In this document: piece after piece, positions 63,701 through 64,000 of the stretch
Layout of the letters: each line of letters starts with the position of its first letter
Position numbering within the stretch: position 1 is the first letter of the stretch
Assembly (NCBI GenBank): GCA_963575745.1
Contig: CAUYUJ010018864.1
Coordinates: 129,492-193,491 of the forward strand
From: Prorocentrum cordatum
Taxonomy: Eukaryota > Sar > Dinophyceae > Prorocentrales > Prorocentraceae
Length of the DNA stretch: 64,000 nt
Direction of reading: 5' to 3'
Notes under the pieces: generated by a model
What the model was told of the DNA's origin: nothing
What the model saw: only the letters and a program-made list of their open reading frames with translations
Database searches by the model: none
Translations under genes and position numbers: made by a program

Positions 63701-63821
63701 GGCAGCCCCGAGTCGATCCAGTGAAGTCCTGGGGCCGGTCTTGGTGGGTCCGAGGACCCGTTTTGGACGGATTCGAAGTCGAGGGGTGCGCCACGACGGC
63801 GACGATGACGACGGCGGCGAA

Positions 63822-63861
63822 GACGGCGACGAGAGCGGCGGCGGCGGCGGCGGCGGCGGCG

Positions 63862-63929
<68 letters not shown>

Positions 63930-64000
63930 CGTCGTCGTCCGTCGTCGTCCGTCGTCGTCGTCGTCGCCGTCCGTCGTCGTCGTCGTCGTCGTCGTCGTCG
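63822..64000. repeat. (GTC)n / (GGC)n microsatellite reaching the window end
   Basis: GGC triplets switch to nearly pure GTC triplets from about 63862 to the end, with occasional GTCC phase slips. Confidence 0.95.

Larger units (their letters stand above)
62383..63820. other. Spacer, no convincing gene
   Basis: GCGGCGAGAGCTGC-type short repeats (62400-62600), (CAT)n at 62665-62830, (GAT/GAC)n at 62936-63050, then two copies of the dispersed repeat. Confidence 0.5.

Noticed and set aside
1-64000. tRNA, rRNA or snRNA genes
   Set aside because: No cloverleaf, conserved rRNA block or intact SL RNA gene was recognised by eye; a covariance-model scan would settle this.

Overview
The window looks like nuclear DNA of a dinoflagellate. 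The evidence is: (i) two good and one weak relic of the dinoflagellate spliced leader (SL) in genomic DNA; (ii) introns whose junctions read AG|GC or AG|GA at the donor and AG|G at the acceptor, joining homologous coding frames exactly; (iii) several protein families that I know only as large unnamed dinoflagellate families; (iv) a Copia-like gag-pol with the extra Cys-rich and methyltransferase-like segments seen in dinoflagellate elements; (v) very GC-rich, repeat-swollen DNA. Genus cannot be fixed from sequence alone; Prorocentrum, Polarella or Symbiodiniaceae would all fit. No rRNA, tRNA, CRISPR or bacterial operon structure was recognised.

Layout. Every protein-coding candidate from 0 to 58.5 kb is on the minus strand: an unnamed acidic protein (0-1 kb); transposase-like gene A, damaged (3.4-5.7 kb); unnamed gene C (6.6-8.2 kb); four small unnamed proteins (8.8-13.6 kb); two-exon gene E (14.1-16.5 kb); transposase-like gene B, whose last two exons are separated by a 5.1-kb intron filled with satellite DNA (18.3-26.0 kb); gene fragments and gene D, a paralogue of C (26.5-32.4 kb); a GC-rich coiled-coil protein (34.3-36.1 kb); low-complexity DNA (36.5-41.2 kb); a second copy of the satellite block (41.3-46.1 kb) abutting a truncated Copia-like element (46.1-52.0 kb); an intronless retrogene with an SL relic (54.5-56.4 kb); and a coiled-coil protein (57.6-58.5 kb). 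The only convincing plus-strand gene is an NTPase/DUF3987-like gene H (60.2-62.4 kb). The divergent switch between the two gene polarities (58.5-60.2 kb) contains two perfect palindromes nested in a fold-back element.

Repeats make up much of the window: a G-rich minisatellite (unit about GGCCCGGGAGGGT) at three sites; two roughly 5-kb copies of a composite satellite built on a 64-bp unit; two MITE-like fold-back elements; five 30-bp nested palindromes spaced 40-42 bp; and many TCC, GAT and GAC microsatellites. Because these repeats lack stops or rotate frame, they generate many long spurious ORFs on both strands.

No pathway connects the genes. The picture is a one-directional gene array, typical of dinoflagellates, in which lineage-specific families, transposon-derived genes and processed retrocopies are embedded in satellite-rich introns and spacers.
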